Below, piece by piece: positions 6,880-15,601 of a stretch of DNA of 64,000 nt; within the stretch, counting starts at the first letter, position 1, and the number at the start of each line of letters is the position of its first letter. Below the pieces are notes generated by a model that did not search any database, was not told the DNA's origin, and saw only the letters and a list, made by a program, of their open reading frames with translations. A program made the position numbers and the translations under genes. The stretch is from Kibdelosporangium sp040675465 (GTDB taxonomy: Bacteria > Actinomycetota > Actinomycetes > Mycobacteriales > Pseudonocardiaceae), in contig NZ_JBFAPA010000018.1 of the NCBI RefSeq assembly GCF_040675465.1, positions 186,001 through 250,000 on the forward strand. Direction: 5' to 3'.

Positions 6880-8568
6880 TCACTTCGTGGGGATCATCAC
6901 GGTCAGGATCTCGGCCTGGAGCAGCGAGATGACACCGACGACCGCGGTGAGCACAATGCTCCAGAGGAATGTCTGGCGCAGCAGCGTCGACTCCTCGCCG
7001 GTCTTGTTGATCGCCGTCGCGCCGATGGACAGGTTCTGCGGCGAGATCATCTTGCCCATCACGCCACCGGAGGTGTTGGTCGCGCCCGCCAGCGTCGGGT
7101 CGACGCCGAGCTGGTGCGCGGAGATGACCTGCATCGGGCCGAACAAGCTGTTCGTCGAGGCGTCCGAGCCGGTGAGGAACACGCCCAGCCAGCCGATGTA
7201 CGCGGAGAACAACGGGAACAGCACGCCGGTGGTGGCCAGCGCGAGGCCGAGGGTCTGGGTCGCGCCGGAGTAGTTCATCACGAACGCGATGCCGAGGATC
7301 ATCATGATCGTCGCCAGCGCCCACCGCATCTGCACGATGGTCTGCACGTAGATCCGGGCCAGTTTGCGGATGCCCGCGCCCATGGTCAGCCCGGCGATCA
7401 CCGCGGAGATCAACGCCATGCTGCCGGCCGAGTACAGCCAGTCCACCGTGAACGAGGCCGCGTACGGGGTGTTCTTCGCGGTGATCGGCGGTGTCTGGAT
7501 GACCTGGTTGTGCAGGCCCGGCCAGGTGAACACGATGCTCGGCTTCTGCAGCAGCTTGGTCAGATCCAGCCAGGCGGGCAGGTTCTTGAAGATGGTGCCG
7601 ATCCGGGACAGCAGGATCACCAGAATCAAAATCACGTACGGCGCCCACCCGTACAGCGCGCCGCGCGGACGTGCTGTCGTACCAACGCCTTCCGCCTTCG
7701 CCTCGGCCGGCTGCTCACCTTCGAAGCCCCACACCGACCGCGGCTGCCAGACCCGCGACAGCAGCCACAGCGCCAGCATCGCGCCCAACGCGGCGAGCAC
7801 GTCCACCAGGCTCGGGCTGACGTAGTTCGACACCAGGAACTGGATCACCGCGAACGACAGGCCCGCGGTCAGCACGGCGGGCCAGACCTCGGTCATCCTG
7901 CGCCAGCCGGCCAGCACCACGACCAGGAACGCCGGGATGATCAGCGACAGCAACGGAAGCTGGCGGCCGACCATCGCCGAGTACAGCGCGGTGGCGTCGT
8001 CCGGCTTGATGTTCAGGATCGGGCCGGTCAGCCGGCCCAGGATGATCAGCGGGTTGCCCAGCCCGCCGAACGCGACCGGCGCGGTGTTCGCCAGCAGTGC
8101 CAGCACGACCGCCTTCACCGGCGGGAACCCAAGCGCGGCAAGCATCGCGCCGGTGATCGCGACCGGCGCGCCGCCGCCCGCGATGCCCTCCAGCAGCGCG
8201 CCGAACGCGAACGCGATCAGCAGCGCCTGCAGCCTGCGGTCCGGGCTGAACCCGGCCAGCACCGACTTGACCGTCTCGAACCGTCCGGTCGCGACAGTCA
8301 CGTTGTGGAAGTACACGGCGTGGAAGGCGATCCAGATGACGTTCCAGATGCCGAACGCGATCCCCATCGCGGCCGAGTCGAACGCCAGCCCGGCCGGCAT
8401 CCGGTAGACCACGAGCGCCACCACGAGGGCGACCACCAACGCCAACGCCGCGGACAGGTGCGCCGAGCGGCGCAGCACTCCGAGCGTCACGAGCAGCACG
8501 ATCACCGGCAGTGCGGCGATGATCGCCGAGAGCCATAACGGACCGGCGGGCTGATAATCCTGGATCAC
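6880..8568 (-). CDS. lctP: L-lactate permease family transporter (LctP)
   Basis: 562 residues, about 12-14 membrane segments, matching the LctP/GlcA family (TC 2.A.14) in length. Family patterns include FGIWNVIWIAFHAVYFHNVTV near the start, GALLEGIAGGGAPVAITGAML, NTAPVAFGGLGNPL and, late in the protein, GSDASTNSLFGPMQ and GGVMGKMISPQNL. Members import lactate or glycolate with protons. GTG start preceded by AGGGG. It follows the IclR gene by 105 bp on the same strand and downstream of kduI-kduD, raising the possibility of a sugar-acid substrate rather than lactate. A hairpin ends it. Confidence 0.9.
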   Translation of the reverse strand: MIQDYQPAGPLWLSAIIAALPVIVLLVTLGVLRRSAHLSAALALVVALVVALVVYRMPAGLAFDSAAMGIAFGIWNVIWIAFHAVYFHNVTVATGRFETVKSVLAGFSPDRRLQALLIAFAFGALLEGIAGGGAPVAITGAMLAALGFPPVKAVVLALLANTAPVAFGGLGNPLIILGRLTGPILNIKPDDATALYSAMVGRQLPLLSLIIPAFLVVVLAGWRRMTEVWPAVLTAGLSFAVIQFLVSNYVSPSLVDVLAALGAMLALWLLSRVWQPRSVWGFEGEQPAEAKAEGVGTTARPRGALYGWAPYVILILVILLSRIGTIFKNLPAWLDLTKLLQKPSIVFTWPGLHNQVIQTPPITAKNTPYAASFTVDWLYSAGSMALISAVIAGLTMGAGIRKLARIYVQTIVQMRWALATIMMILGIAFVMNYSGATQTLGLALATTGVLFPLFSAYIGWLGVFLTGSDASTNSLFGPMQVISAHQLGVDPTLAGATNTSGGVMGKMISPQNLSIGATAINKTGEESTLLRQTFLWSIVLTAVVGVISLLQAEILTVMIPTK

Positions 8569-8673
8569 GGCAAAGCCCCTTCGTCAGTGAAGGTTGGTTC
8601 TCAGGCCGGTGATCCCCGGCCCGGCGGCGTCGCTGGCGGCGGCTTGTCGAGGGAAGGGTTGATCTCTGGGTGG

Positions 8674-9447
8674 TTACGGCAGGTGGCCCAGCCGGCGGGA
8701 CAGCGTCGTGGCGGCGTCGGCCACCATCGGTCCCAGTTCGTCCATCCGCAGCAGCACCCGCCCGGCCGGGCCGGCGATGCTCATCGCGGCGACCGGCTGC
8801 CCGGTGCGGTCCCGGATCGGCGCGGCCACGCAGCCCACGTCGGGCTCGTTCTCGATGTTGTCGATCGCCCAGCCGCGCTTGGCCGTGCGCTCGAGCTCGT
8901 CCAGCAGCAGCGGCCGGTCGACGATCGTGTTGGGGGTCAAGCGGTCCAGCCGCATCCGGGACACCCGGTCGGCGCGTTCGGCCGCGGTCAGCGCGGACAG
9001 CCACGCCTTGCCGAGCGAGGACGCGTGCTGCGGGCGGCGGGTGCCGAGCTGGCAGTGCAGTGTCACCGCGTTCGCGCCGCGGTCCTTGGCCACGTAGACC
9101 ATCGCGTCGCCGTCCGGCACGGCGAGGAAGATCGTCTCGCCGCTGCGGGTGGCCAGCCCGGACAGGAACTGCGGCGCGGCCTTGTGCAGGTCGGTCGACG
9201 CCATCGCCTGCACGCCGAGCTCGACCAGCCGCGCGCCCAGCCGGACGCGGCCGGTCACGTGGTCGGCCTCCAGGTACTCCAGTTCCTTGAGGGTGTGCAC
9301 GATCCGGTACACCGCGCTGCGGGACAGGCCCAGCTGGGTCGCGATGGCGTTGGTGGAGATCTCCTGGCGCATCCCCACGTGCTCCAGCACTGCCAGGCCG
9401 CGTTCCAGCGTCCCGGTCTGATGCGCCTTCTTGCCGTTGGTCTCCAC
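8674..9447 (-). CDS. IclR-family transcriptional regulator (KdgR-like by context)
   Basis: 258 residues from GTG 9447, preceded by AGGAGGGAC; the longer frame to 9546 would run into kduD. Winged helix-turn-helix at residues ~8-70 (TLERGLAVLEH, STNAIATQLGLSRSAVYRIVHTL), then the IclR effector domain (ASSLGKAWLSAL, GCVAAPIRDRTGQPVAAMSI). It lies 61 bp after kduD, so probably in the kdu operon. IclR proteins beside kduI/kduD (KdgR) respond to 2-keto-3-deoxygluconate or related intermediates; that role is inferred here. A TGG-N9-CCA palindrome upstream of kduI is a possible target. Confidence 0.88.
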   Translation of the reverse strand: METNGKKAHQTGTLERGLAVLEHVGMRQEISTNAIATQLGLSRSAVYRIVHTLKELEYLEADHVTGRVRLGARLVELGVQAMASTDLHKAAPQFLSGLATRSGETIFLAVPDGDAMVYVAKDRGANAVTLHCQLGTRRPQHASSLGKAWLSALTAAERADRVSRMRLDRLTPNTIVDRPLLLDELERTAKRGWAIDNIENEPDVGCVAAPIRDRTGQPVAAMSIAGPAGRVLLRMDELGPMVADAATTLSRRLGHLP

Positions 9448-9508
9448 GTGTCCCTCCTTCACGGCCGAAGGCATCGATGTTCCGTTGACCGGGAAACTGT
9501 CCCGGTAG

Positions 9509-10273
9509 TCAGCGAGCGAGCCAGCCACCATCCACCGCCAAAACATGTCCGGTTACGTAGTCAGAGGCCGAACTGGCCAGGAACACCGCGGCGCCGGCGA
9601 GATCGTCCGGAGATCCCCACCGGCCCGAAGGAATGCGACCCAGTATCTCTTGGCTGCGTCGCGCGTCGTCGCGCAGCGCCGCGGTGTTGTCGGTCGCGAA
9701 ATAGCCCGGGGCTATCGCGTTGACCTGAACGTTCGACGCCGCCCATTCGTTGGCCAGCGTCTTGGTCAGCCCCGCCACCGCGTGCTTGCTCGCGGTGTAC
9801 GCGGCCACCCTGATCCCGCCCTGGAAGCTCAGCAGGGACGCGATCGTGATGATCTTGCCGGAGCCGCGGCGCACCATCGATGCGCCGACCGTCCGGGTGA
9901 GCTCGAAGACCGAGTCGAGGTTGACCGACAGGACCGCCCGCCAGTCCTCGAGGGAGTGGTCCACCGCGTCCGCCCGGCGGATGATCCCGGCGTTGTTGAC
10001 CAGCACGTCGATCTGGTGCCCGGCCAGGATCTCCGCCGCTTTCCCGGCGACCTGCCCCGGCTCGGCGAGGTCGATCTCGGCGACGTACGCGCTGCGGCCA
10101 TGCGCCTGTACCTCCTCGGTGACCTGGGAGAAGTCCCCGCCGTGGCCGACCAGCACGACGTCTGCCCCGGCGCCGGCCAGCGCGGCGGCGACCGCCCGGC
10201 CCAGGCCGGTGCGCGCGCCGGTGACCAGGGCCGTGCGGCCCTCCAGGGAGAACAGCTTCGCCAGGTAGGTCAT
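9509..10273 (-). CDS. kduD: 2-deoxy-D-gluconate 3-dehydrogenase (SDR family)
   Basis: 254 residues; classical short-chain dehydrogenase with TGARTGLG (18-25), NNAG (93-96), Ser146 and Tyr159-x3-Lys163. In the KduI/KduD pathway it oxidises or reduces between 2,5-diketo-3-deoxygluconate and 2-keto-3-deoxygluconate using NAD(H). The start is the ATG at 10273, which overlaps the kduI stop (ATGA, 10270-10273), implying coupled translation. Assignment as KduD rests on sequence pattern plus the kduI neighbour. kdgK and kdgA, needed to complete the pathway, are not in the window. Confidence 0.9.
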   Translation of the reverse strand: MTYLAKLFSLEGRTALVTGARTGLGRAVAAALAGAGADVVLVGHGGDFSQVTEEVQAHGRSAYVAEIDLAEPGQVAGKAAEILAGHQIDVLVNNAGIIRRADAVDHSLEDWRAVLSVNLDSVFELTRTVGASMVRRGSGKIITIASLLSFQGGIRVAAYTASKHAVAGLTKTLANEWAASNVQVNAIAPGYFATDNTAALRDDARRSQEILGRIPSGRWGSPDDLAGAAVFLASSASDYVTGHVLAVDGGWLAR

Positions 10274-11100
10274 CGCAGGTCCGCCATGGCGATGTGGTCC
10301 ATGTCGTCGAACCGGTAGTTCTCCCCGGCCATGAACCAGAGGAACGAGTAGCTGCCGGTGGCCGCGCCGGAGTGGACCGACCAGCTCGGCGAGATCACCG
10401 CCTGCTCGTTGCGCACGATCAGGTGCCGGGTCTCGCCCGGCTCGCCGAGCAGGTGCACCAGCCGGGCGTCCTCGTCGAGGTCGAAGTAGAAGTAGCACTC
10501 GGTGCGGCGCACGTGGGTGTGCGCGGGCATGGTGTTCCAGACGCTGCCCGGCGCCAGCTCGGTCCAGCCCATCATCAGCTGGCAGCTCTGCACGAGGGTG
10601 CCGTCGATGTACCGGCGCAGCACGCGTTCGTTGGCCGACTCGGGCGCCCCCAGCGCGATCGGCTGCACGTCCTCACCCCGCACGAGGACGGTCGGCAGGT
10701 CGCGGTGGGCGGGCGCGGAGGCCAGGTAGAAGCGGGCCGGGTCGCGGTCGTCCTCGCTGGTGAACACCACGTCACGGGCGCCGCGGCCGACGTAGACGAG
10801 GTCTCCCCTGGAGAGCTTGAAACCGGTACCGTCGACGGTCACCGCTCCGCGTCCGCCGACGCAGAAAGCCGCCAGCTCGCGACGCTCGCAGAAGTGGTCC
10901 GTGCGCAGGGCGTCGTCCGGCTCCAGGCGTAACGGCTCGGCGCCCGGCATGGCGCCACCCAGCACGACCCGGTCCTCGTGGCTGTAGGTCAGGCGGAGCT
11001 CTCCGCTGACGAACACGTCCTCGACCAGGTAGTGCCGGCGCAGCTGCGCGGTGTCGTACCCGCGTGCCTCCGCCGGGTTGGTCGAGTACCGAACGTCCAC
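10270..11100 (-). CDS. kduI: 5-keto-4-deoxyuronate isomerase
   Basis: 276 residues, the usual length. Converts 5-keto-4-deoxyuronate (from unsaturated uronates of pectin or glycosaminoglycan breakdown) to 2,5-diketo-3-deoxygluconate. The cupin metal site is complete: His194, His196, Glu201 in the PAHTHVRRTECYFYF block, and His243 in SVHSGA. GTG start after GGAGG. First gene of the kduI-kduD-iclR group; a palindrome lies about 25 bp upstream. No lyase or hydrolase that would supply the substrate is visible nearby. Confidence 0.95.
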   Translation of the reverse strand: MDVRYSTNPAEARGYDTAQLRRHYLVEDVFVSGELRLTYSHEDRVVLGGAMPGAEPLRLEPDDALRTDHFCERRELAAFCVGGRGAVTVDGTGFKLSRGDLVYVGRGARDVVFTSEDDRDPARFYLASAPAHRDLPTVLVRGEDVQPIALGAPESANERVLRRYIDGTLVQSCQLMMGWTELAPGSVWNTMPAHTHVRRTECYFYFDLDEDARLVHLLGEPGETRHLIVRNEQAVISPSWSVHSGAATGSYSFLWFMAGENYRFDDMDHIAMADLR

Positions 11101-11123
11101 GACGACCTCCGTGTACCGGTGAT

Positions 11124-11138
11124 TGGAACACTGGACCA
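11124..11138. promoter_or_regulatory. Candidate IclR operator upstream of kduI
   Basis: TGGAACACTGGACCA is a 15-bp imperfect palindrome (TGG-N2-CANTG-N2-CCA) located 24 bp upstream of the kduI start, of a form seen for IclR-family regulators. The assignment is inferred from position. Confidence 0.45.
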
Positions 11139-11278
11139 GTAGTTGGGAAGACGCTAACAGCTCTCGTCACACAGCGGAAGGTCCAGACCACTACGGCGTG
11201 ACAATTGCGAAAGCAAAGATCGGTTGGCATGTAAGGATCCCCAGCCCCCGGAACATTTCCGCTGACGGCACCCGGACG

Positions 11279-11640
11279 GAGCGGGGGCTGGTGACGGCCC
11301 GCAACGTGCTGGCCAACCAGTCCCGGCGGCATGGCCGGGAGGTGCTCACCGACGAGATCGACCAGCTCAGCGGGCACGCCGCGGATGCCGAAGTCGTGGA
11401 GCGCCTGACGTTGCTGTCGGCACTGGCGGAATTGACCGGCAAAGAGCGCGAGGCCCTGATGCTGACCGTCTGGACGGCCTGAGTGCGCGTGACGCGGCGA
11501 AAGTCGCCGGGTGTACGGCGATCGCGTTCTCGGTGCGTCCGCATCGGGCCCGGAACAGATTCGCGGCGGCGGCCGAAGCCCGGGAGCGACAGGCCCAGCC
11601 GGACGCGGTGGCCCTCGGCCGGGGAAATGGGGAGCGATGA
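11279..11640 (+). pseudogene. Decayed ECF sigma factor (C-terminal part, frameshifted)
   Basis: The reading TARNVLANQSRRHGRE, then ERLTLLSALAELTGKEREALML and VW, is the end of sigma region 2 and start of region 4. One base appears lost near 11474; the next frame continues GLSARDAAKVAGCTA and ARNRFAAAAEARE, the region-4 helix-turn-helix, to a stop at 11638-11640. The first ~200 bp of a normal gene are missing. The stop overlaps the ATG of the next relic (ATGA), as in intact sigma/partner operons, which supports a once-functional pair. Confidence 0.7.
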
Positions 11641-11926
11641 AGCGGAAAGTGACCGAAGCGGTCGACCGGCTGGCCCGGATCGACTTTCCCACCGGGCGAT
11701 CTCACCACCGCGCAATGGTTCACCAAAGCCGACGACTGGCGCGGGATCCTCGGCCACCCGAAGGCCGTCTCGGCGTATCTGCGGGCGCTGTCCGCGAAAC
11801 CCGGGATCGAGGTCGAGGGAATGACCAGCGACCGGCAGACCGGCCCGCGATCGCCCCGCGACCTACTCCTCCACGATCTGGCTGAACACGGCCTACGTCC
11901 CGGACACGCGGACCCGTCCGTCCTGA
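11637..11926 (+). pseudogene. Decayed CU044_5270-type sigma-partner protein
   Basis: Starts MKRKVTEAVDRLARIDFP, then changes frame near 11700 to continue TTAQWFTKADDWRGILG and AVSAYLRALSAKPGIEVEG; a further change near 11860 gives YSSTIWLNTAYVPDTRTRPS before a stop. This resembles the CU044_5270 family often encoded after ECF sigma factors, but most of the N-terminal and middle region is gone. It runs into the convergent gntR gene. Family call by pattern, moderately sure; decay is evident. Confidence 0.55.
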
Positions 11927-12285
11927 TAGGCCCGCAGCACCGCCTGCACCGCGTCCTGCTGCTGCACGCCGAGATCCTGGGCGACCCGGACGAACTCGGC
12001 CGCCGCCTCCGCCAACGCGGTGGCGGCGCCGGGGTCGGGCCGGGGGACCGCCGCGACCACGGTCCCGTTGCGGCGCGCGGTGTGCAGCAGCCCAGCGGTC
12101 TCCAGTTCGCGGTAGACCCTTGCCACGGTGCCATTCGACAGGCCGAGGTCGTTCGCGAGCTGCCGGATCGACGGCAGCTGCGCCCCGACCGGCAGCTCAC
12201 CGGTGCGGATCAGGTGCACGAGCTGGTCCCGTACCTGCCGCCAGGGCGCGACCCCGCTGCCGGGGTCGACGAGGATCCGGGTCAC
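11893..12285 (-). CDS. GntR-family regulator, YtrA subfamily
   Basis: 130 residues. Winged helix-turn-helix in residues ~15-75 (GVAPWRQVRDQLVHLIRTG, LPSIRQLANDLGLSNGTVARVYREL), with only a short C-terminal helical tail (~50 residues), which defines the YtrA type. GTG start overlaps the stop of the upstream membrane-protein gene (GTGA, 12282-12285). YtrA regulators usually repress their own operon with a transporter or membrane protein; a matching inverted repeat is at 13202-13223. Confidence 0.9.
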   Translation of the reverse strand: MTRILVDPGSGVAPWRQVRDQLVHLIRTGELPVGAQLPSIRQLANDLGLSNGTVARVYRELETAGLLHTARRNGTVVAAVPRPDPGAATALAEAAAEFVRVAQDLGVQQQDAVQAVLRAYQDGRVRVSGT

Positions 12286-13190
12286 GTGGTGGCCTGGACA
12301 TAGGGCATCCGCCGGGATGGCTGCGCGGTCCAGATCCAGGCCGCGACCGCACCGAGCAGCGCGGGAAGGCCGATGAAATCGGCCGCGACGGTGGCGTCGA
12401 GCCAGCCAGGCCGCGTAGGTGCGTCCGCCGGGAGGTGGATGCTGCGCAGGAAACTCAGCCGGTTCCCGGCCAACAGCACGAGCGTTGCCATCCAAACCAT
12501 GCCGAGCCCGACGGCGCCTCGGGCATTCCGTGTCCGCAGCACGGCATCCACCTGTACATCGGCCACCGACGCACGCCGCACCGTCAGCCACACGACGGCG
12601 AGCACGGCGACCATGGCGACCAGCGCGCCGCCTATGACCGCCCAGGCCACCGGCGAGGCGACCTGCCGGCGGAAGTCCTCCGAAACGGTGATCACCGTCC
12701 CGTCGGCCGACCGCCAGGTCCCGGTCGCCGGCACCTCGGCGACCGCCCGGTTCGCCCAGGGCCGGACCAGCAACGCGGTCACGGCCAGTAGCACGGCGAG
12801 AGTAGCCAGGCTGGCGAGAACCGCTATCGACCACCTGGGCACCAGGTCGTACCAGTGCCTGCGCGTCAGCGTGGCGGTCCGTGGCCCGCGAACGGGCCGG
12901 ATCGCGGTCATGAGCTCCGCCGCCAGCAGCGCGATCGCCAGCGGCACGATGAACCGCGCGAAACCCGTGTCATAGAACGACACCACCGGCCCCAGGGCCA
13001 ACAGCGGCACGGCGAGCAGCCGCTGATCGCGCAGATGGTGGGCGGCCTGGCGGCTTTGCTGTTCGGTGGGCCCGCGCACACCCCACCGCTCCAGCAGCCG
13101 TTTCCCCGTATCGGTGGTCGGCCACAGCACGAAGACCAGGGCGACCCCGATCAGGCCATAAACCAGGCTGTACGCAAGCAGCTGCGGCAT
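12282..13190 (-). CDS. DUF1648-like multi-pass membrane protein
   Basis: 302 residues from the ATG at 13190, which follows AAGGGGG. Five or six membrane segments; the order of long helices and an extracellular loop (PATGTWRSADGTVITVSEDFRRQ) resembles DUF1648/DUF5808 membrane proteins found next to YtrA regulators in actinomycetes. It is the first gene of a two-gene unit with gntR. Role unknown; the pairing suggests a membrane or envelope-stress response. Confidence 0.75.
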   Translation of the reverse strand: MPQLLAYSLVYGLIGVALVFVLWPTTDTGKRLLERWGVRGPTEQQSRQAAHHLRDQRLLAVPLLALGPVVSFYDTGFARFIVPLAIALLAAELMTAIRPVRGPRTATLTRRHWYDLVPRWSIAVLASLATLAVLLAVTALLVRPWANRAVAEVPATGTWRSADGTVITVSEDFRRQVASPVAWAVIGGALVAMVAVLAVVWLTVRRASVADVQVDAVLRTRNARGAVGLGMVWMATLVLLAGNRLSFLRSIHLPADAPTRPGWLDATVAADFIGLPALLGAVAAWIWTAQPSRRMPYVQATT

Positions 13191-13201
13191 GGCGGACCCC
13201 C

Positions 13202-13223
13202 TTGTATCAAGTGCTTGGTACAA
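13202..13223. promoter_or_regulatory. Candidate GntR/YtrA operator
   Basis: Inverted repeat TTGTATCAAG (13202-13211) and CTTGGTACAA (13214-13223), 9 of 10 positions matched, spacer 2 nt, just upstream of the membrane protein-gntR unit. Position and symmetry fit autoregulation. Confidence 0.65.
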
Positions 13224-13329
13224 AGAGTCCCAGATGAAATGCGCTGTTGCCAAGTGGCGGAGCCAACCGGCCGGGCGGCTCCGTAAACTTGAGGGCAAGT
13301 GCCGATACTTTGTGGCCGGGGAGGGAGCC

Positions 13330-14355
13330 GTGGTGAGTGCCGACGAGCGTCGGTTCGAAGTGCTGCGCGCGATCGTCGCCGACTACGTGTCCAATCACGA
13401 GCCGGTGGCGTCCAAGGCGATCGTCGAGCGGCACAACCTCGGCGTGTCCAGCGCGACCGTGCGCAACGACATGGCGTCGCTGGAGGAGGACGGCTACATC
13501 ACGCAGCCGCACACCAGCGCGGGCCGGATCCCCACCGACAAGGGCTACCGGCTGTTCGTGGACCGGCTGCACGAGGTCAAGCCGCTGTCCGGGGCGGAGC
13601 GCCGGGCGATCGGCAAGTTCCTGGACGGCGCCATCGACCTGGACGACGTGCTGCGCCGCAGCGTCCGCCTGCTGGCTCAGCTGACCAGGCAGGTCGCCGT
13701 GGTGCAGTACCCGACGCTGACCCGCTCCACGGTCAAGCACATCGAGCTGGTGCTGATCACGCCCGCGCGGATGATGCTGGTGATGATCACCGACACCGGC
13801 CGGGTCGACCAGCGCATGGTCGACCTGGGTGACGTATGCACCGAGGAGGCGCTGTCCCGGCTGCGCACGATGATCAACTCCGGGTTGTCGGGGCGCAGGC
13901 TGGTGGATGCCGCGGCGAGCGTCGCCGAGCTGGTCGAACAGGCCCCGGCCGACCTGCGGGACACAGCGATCCGGGTGGGTTCGGTGCTGGTCGAGTCGCT
14001 GGTCGAGCACCCCGAGGAGCGGCTGGTCCTCGGCGGCACGGCCAACCTGACCCGCAACGTCGCGGACTTCCCTGGCTCGCTGCGCACCGTGCTGGAGGCG
14101 TTGGAGGAGCAGGTCGTCATCCTGCGGCTGCTGGCCGGCGCGCGGGACGCCGGGACGGTCACGGTCCACATCGGCGGTGAGAACGAGGCTGAGGAAATGC
14201 GCAGTACCTCAGTGGTATCGATCGGGTATGGCGGTGGCTCGGAGCTTCTGGGCGGGATGGGTGTGGTGGGTCCCACCCGGATGGACTACCCGGGAACCAT
14301 CGCGGCCGTCCGCGCGGTTGCCAACTATGTGGGGGAGATCCTGACCGCGCGATGA
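13330..14355 (+). CDS. hrcA: Heat-inducible transcription repressor HrcA
   Basis: 341 residues. Represses groE-type chaperone genes by binding CIRCE elements. N-terminal winged helix: VSADERRFEVLRAIVADYV, EPVASKAIVERHNLGVSSATVRNDMASLEEDGYI, then the conserved QPHTSAGRIPTDKGYR. The C-terminal GAF-like part ends with GPTRMDYPGTIAAVRAVANYV, typical of HrcA. GTG 13330 is chosen for its GGGAG site. No CIRCE element is visible just upstream, so hrcA itself may not be under CIRCE control here. Followed by dnaJ, the common actinobacterial order. Confidence 0.96.
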   Translation: MVSADERRFEVLRAIVADYVSNHEPVASKAIVERHNLGVSSATVRNDMASLEEDGYITQPHTSAGRIPTDKGYRLFVDRLHEVKPLSGAERRAIGKFLDGAIDLDDVLRRSVRLLAQLTRQVAVVQYPTLTRSTVKHIELVLITPARMMLVMITDTGRVDQRMVDLGDVCTEEALSRLRTMINSGLSGRRLVDAAASVAELVEQAPADLRDTAIRVGSVLVESLVEHPEERLVLGGTANLTRNVADFPGSLRTVLEALEEQVVILRLLAGARDAGTVTVHIGGENEAEEMRSTSVVSIGYGGGSELLGGMGVVGPTRMDYPGTIAAVRAVANYVGEILTAR

Positions 14356-14437
14356 AGCTCAGGCACGACAGCAGGACAACCAACGGGGCAGAGCCGGGTG
14401 CGGTCGCGGACCGCGGACCGCACTGCGGCAGGAGGAC

Positions 14438-15601
14438 ATGACGAAGGTGGCCAGGGACTACTACGGGATCCTCGGTGTGCGCCGGGACGCCGACGCGGCC
14501 GAGATCAAGCGCGCCTACCGCAAGCTCGCCCGCGAGCTGCATCCGGATGTCAACCCGGACGAGGCGGCGCAGCACAAGTTCAAAGAGGTGACGGCCGCCT
14601 ACGAGGTGCTGTCGGACCCGCAGAAGCGCAAGATCGTCGACATGGGCGGCGACCCGCTGGAGAACGCGGCCGCCGGTGGTGGCATGCGCGACCCGTTCGC
14701 GGGCTTCGGGCTGGGCGACATCATGGACGCGTTCTTCGGCGCCGCAGCCGGTGGTGGCACGCGCGGTCCCCGCAGCCGGGTGCAGCCCGGTTCGGACGCG
14801 CTGATCCGGTTGCGGCTGACGCTGGAGGAGTGCCTGTCCGGGGTCAGCCGTGAGCTGACCGTCGACACGGCGATCCTGTGTGAGCTGTGCCGTGGCTCCG
14901 GGTGTGCCGACGGCACGTCGCCGGAGGTCTGCGAGACCTGTGGCGGGCGCGGCGAGATCCAGGCCGTGCAGCGGTCGTTCCTGGGTCAGGTCGTGACCGC
15001 GCGGCCGTGCCCGGTGTGCCGCGGCCTCGGCGAGGTCATTCCCGACCCGTGCCGCCAGTGCGCCGGTGACGGCCGGGTGCGTTCGCGCCGGACGATCGTG
15101 GCGAAGGTCCCGCCGGGTGTGGCCGACGGGATGCGGGTGCGGCTGTCCGGCCAGGGCGAGGTCGGCCCCGGCGGCGGGCCCGCTGGTGACCTCTACGTCG
15201 AGGTCGAGGAGCTGCCGCACAGCACGTTCGAGCGGGCGGGTGCGGACCTGCACTGCACGTTGCGGGTCCCGATGACGACCGCCGCGCTGGGCGCGGTGCT
15301 GCCGTTGGAGACCCTCGACGGCGTTGAGGAACTGGAGCTGGAGCCGGGCACCCAGCACGGCACCGAGCTGGTGATGGGCGGCCGCGGGATGCCGAAGCTG
15401 CGCCAGTCCGGCCGTGTGGACGGCCGGGGTGACCTGCATGTCCACGTCGACGTGGAGGTCCCGACCCGGCTGGACGCCCGGCAGACCGAGCTGCTCAGGG
15501 AGCTGGCGAACCTGCGGGGGGAAGACGAGGGCGGCCTGGCCGTCACCAACGGTAAGGGCGGCGGCCTGTTCTCCAGGCTGCGCTCGCACCGCGGCCGGTG
15601 A
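14438..15601 (+). CDS. dnaJ: Chaperone DnaJ (type I, DnaJ2)
   Basis: 387 residues. Co-chaperone of DnaK. J domain at residues 5-70 with HPD at 35-37; a short Gly-rich linker; four CxxCxGxG-type zinc repeats (CELCRGSG, CETCGGRG, CPVCRGLG, CRQCAGDG); and the C-terminal substrate-binding region. ATG follows AGGAGG. Located after hrcA rather than dnaK, so it is the second DnaJ of actinomycetes. Its stop overlaps the GTG of rsmE. Confidence 0.96.
   Translation: MTKVARDYYGILGVRRDADAAEIKRAYRKLARELHPDVNPDEAAQHKFKEVTAAYEVLSDPQKRKIVDMGGDPLENAAAGGGMRDPFAGFGLGDIMDAFFGAAAGGGTRGPRSRVQPGSDALIRLRLTLEECLSGVSRELTVDTAILCELCRGSGCADGTSPEVCETCGGRGEIQAVQRSFLGQVVTARPCPVCRGLGEVIPDPCRQCAGDGRVRSRRTIVAKVPPGVADGMRVRLSGQGEVGPGGGPAGDLYVEVEELPHSTFERAGADLHCTLRVPMTTAALGAVLPLETLDGVEELELEPGTQHGTELVMGGRGMPKLRQSGRVDGRGDLHVHVDVEVPTRLDARQTELLRELANLRGEDEGGLAVTNGKGGGLFSRLRSHRGR

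Noticed and set aside
13224..13330. CIRCE element upstream of hrcA
   Set aside because: No TTAGCACTC-N9-GAGTGCTAA-like repeat is present.
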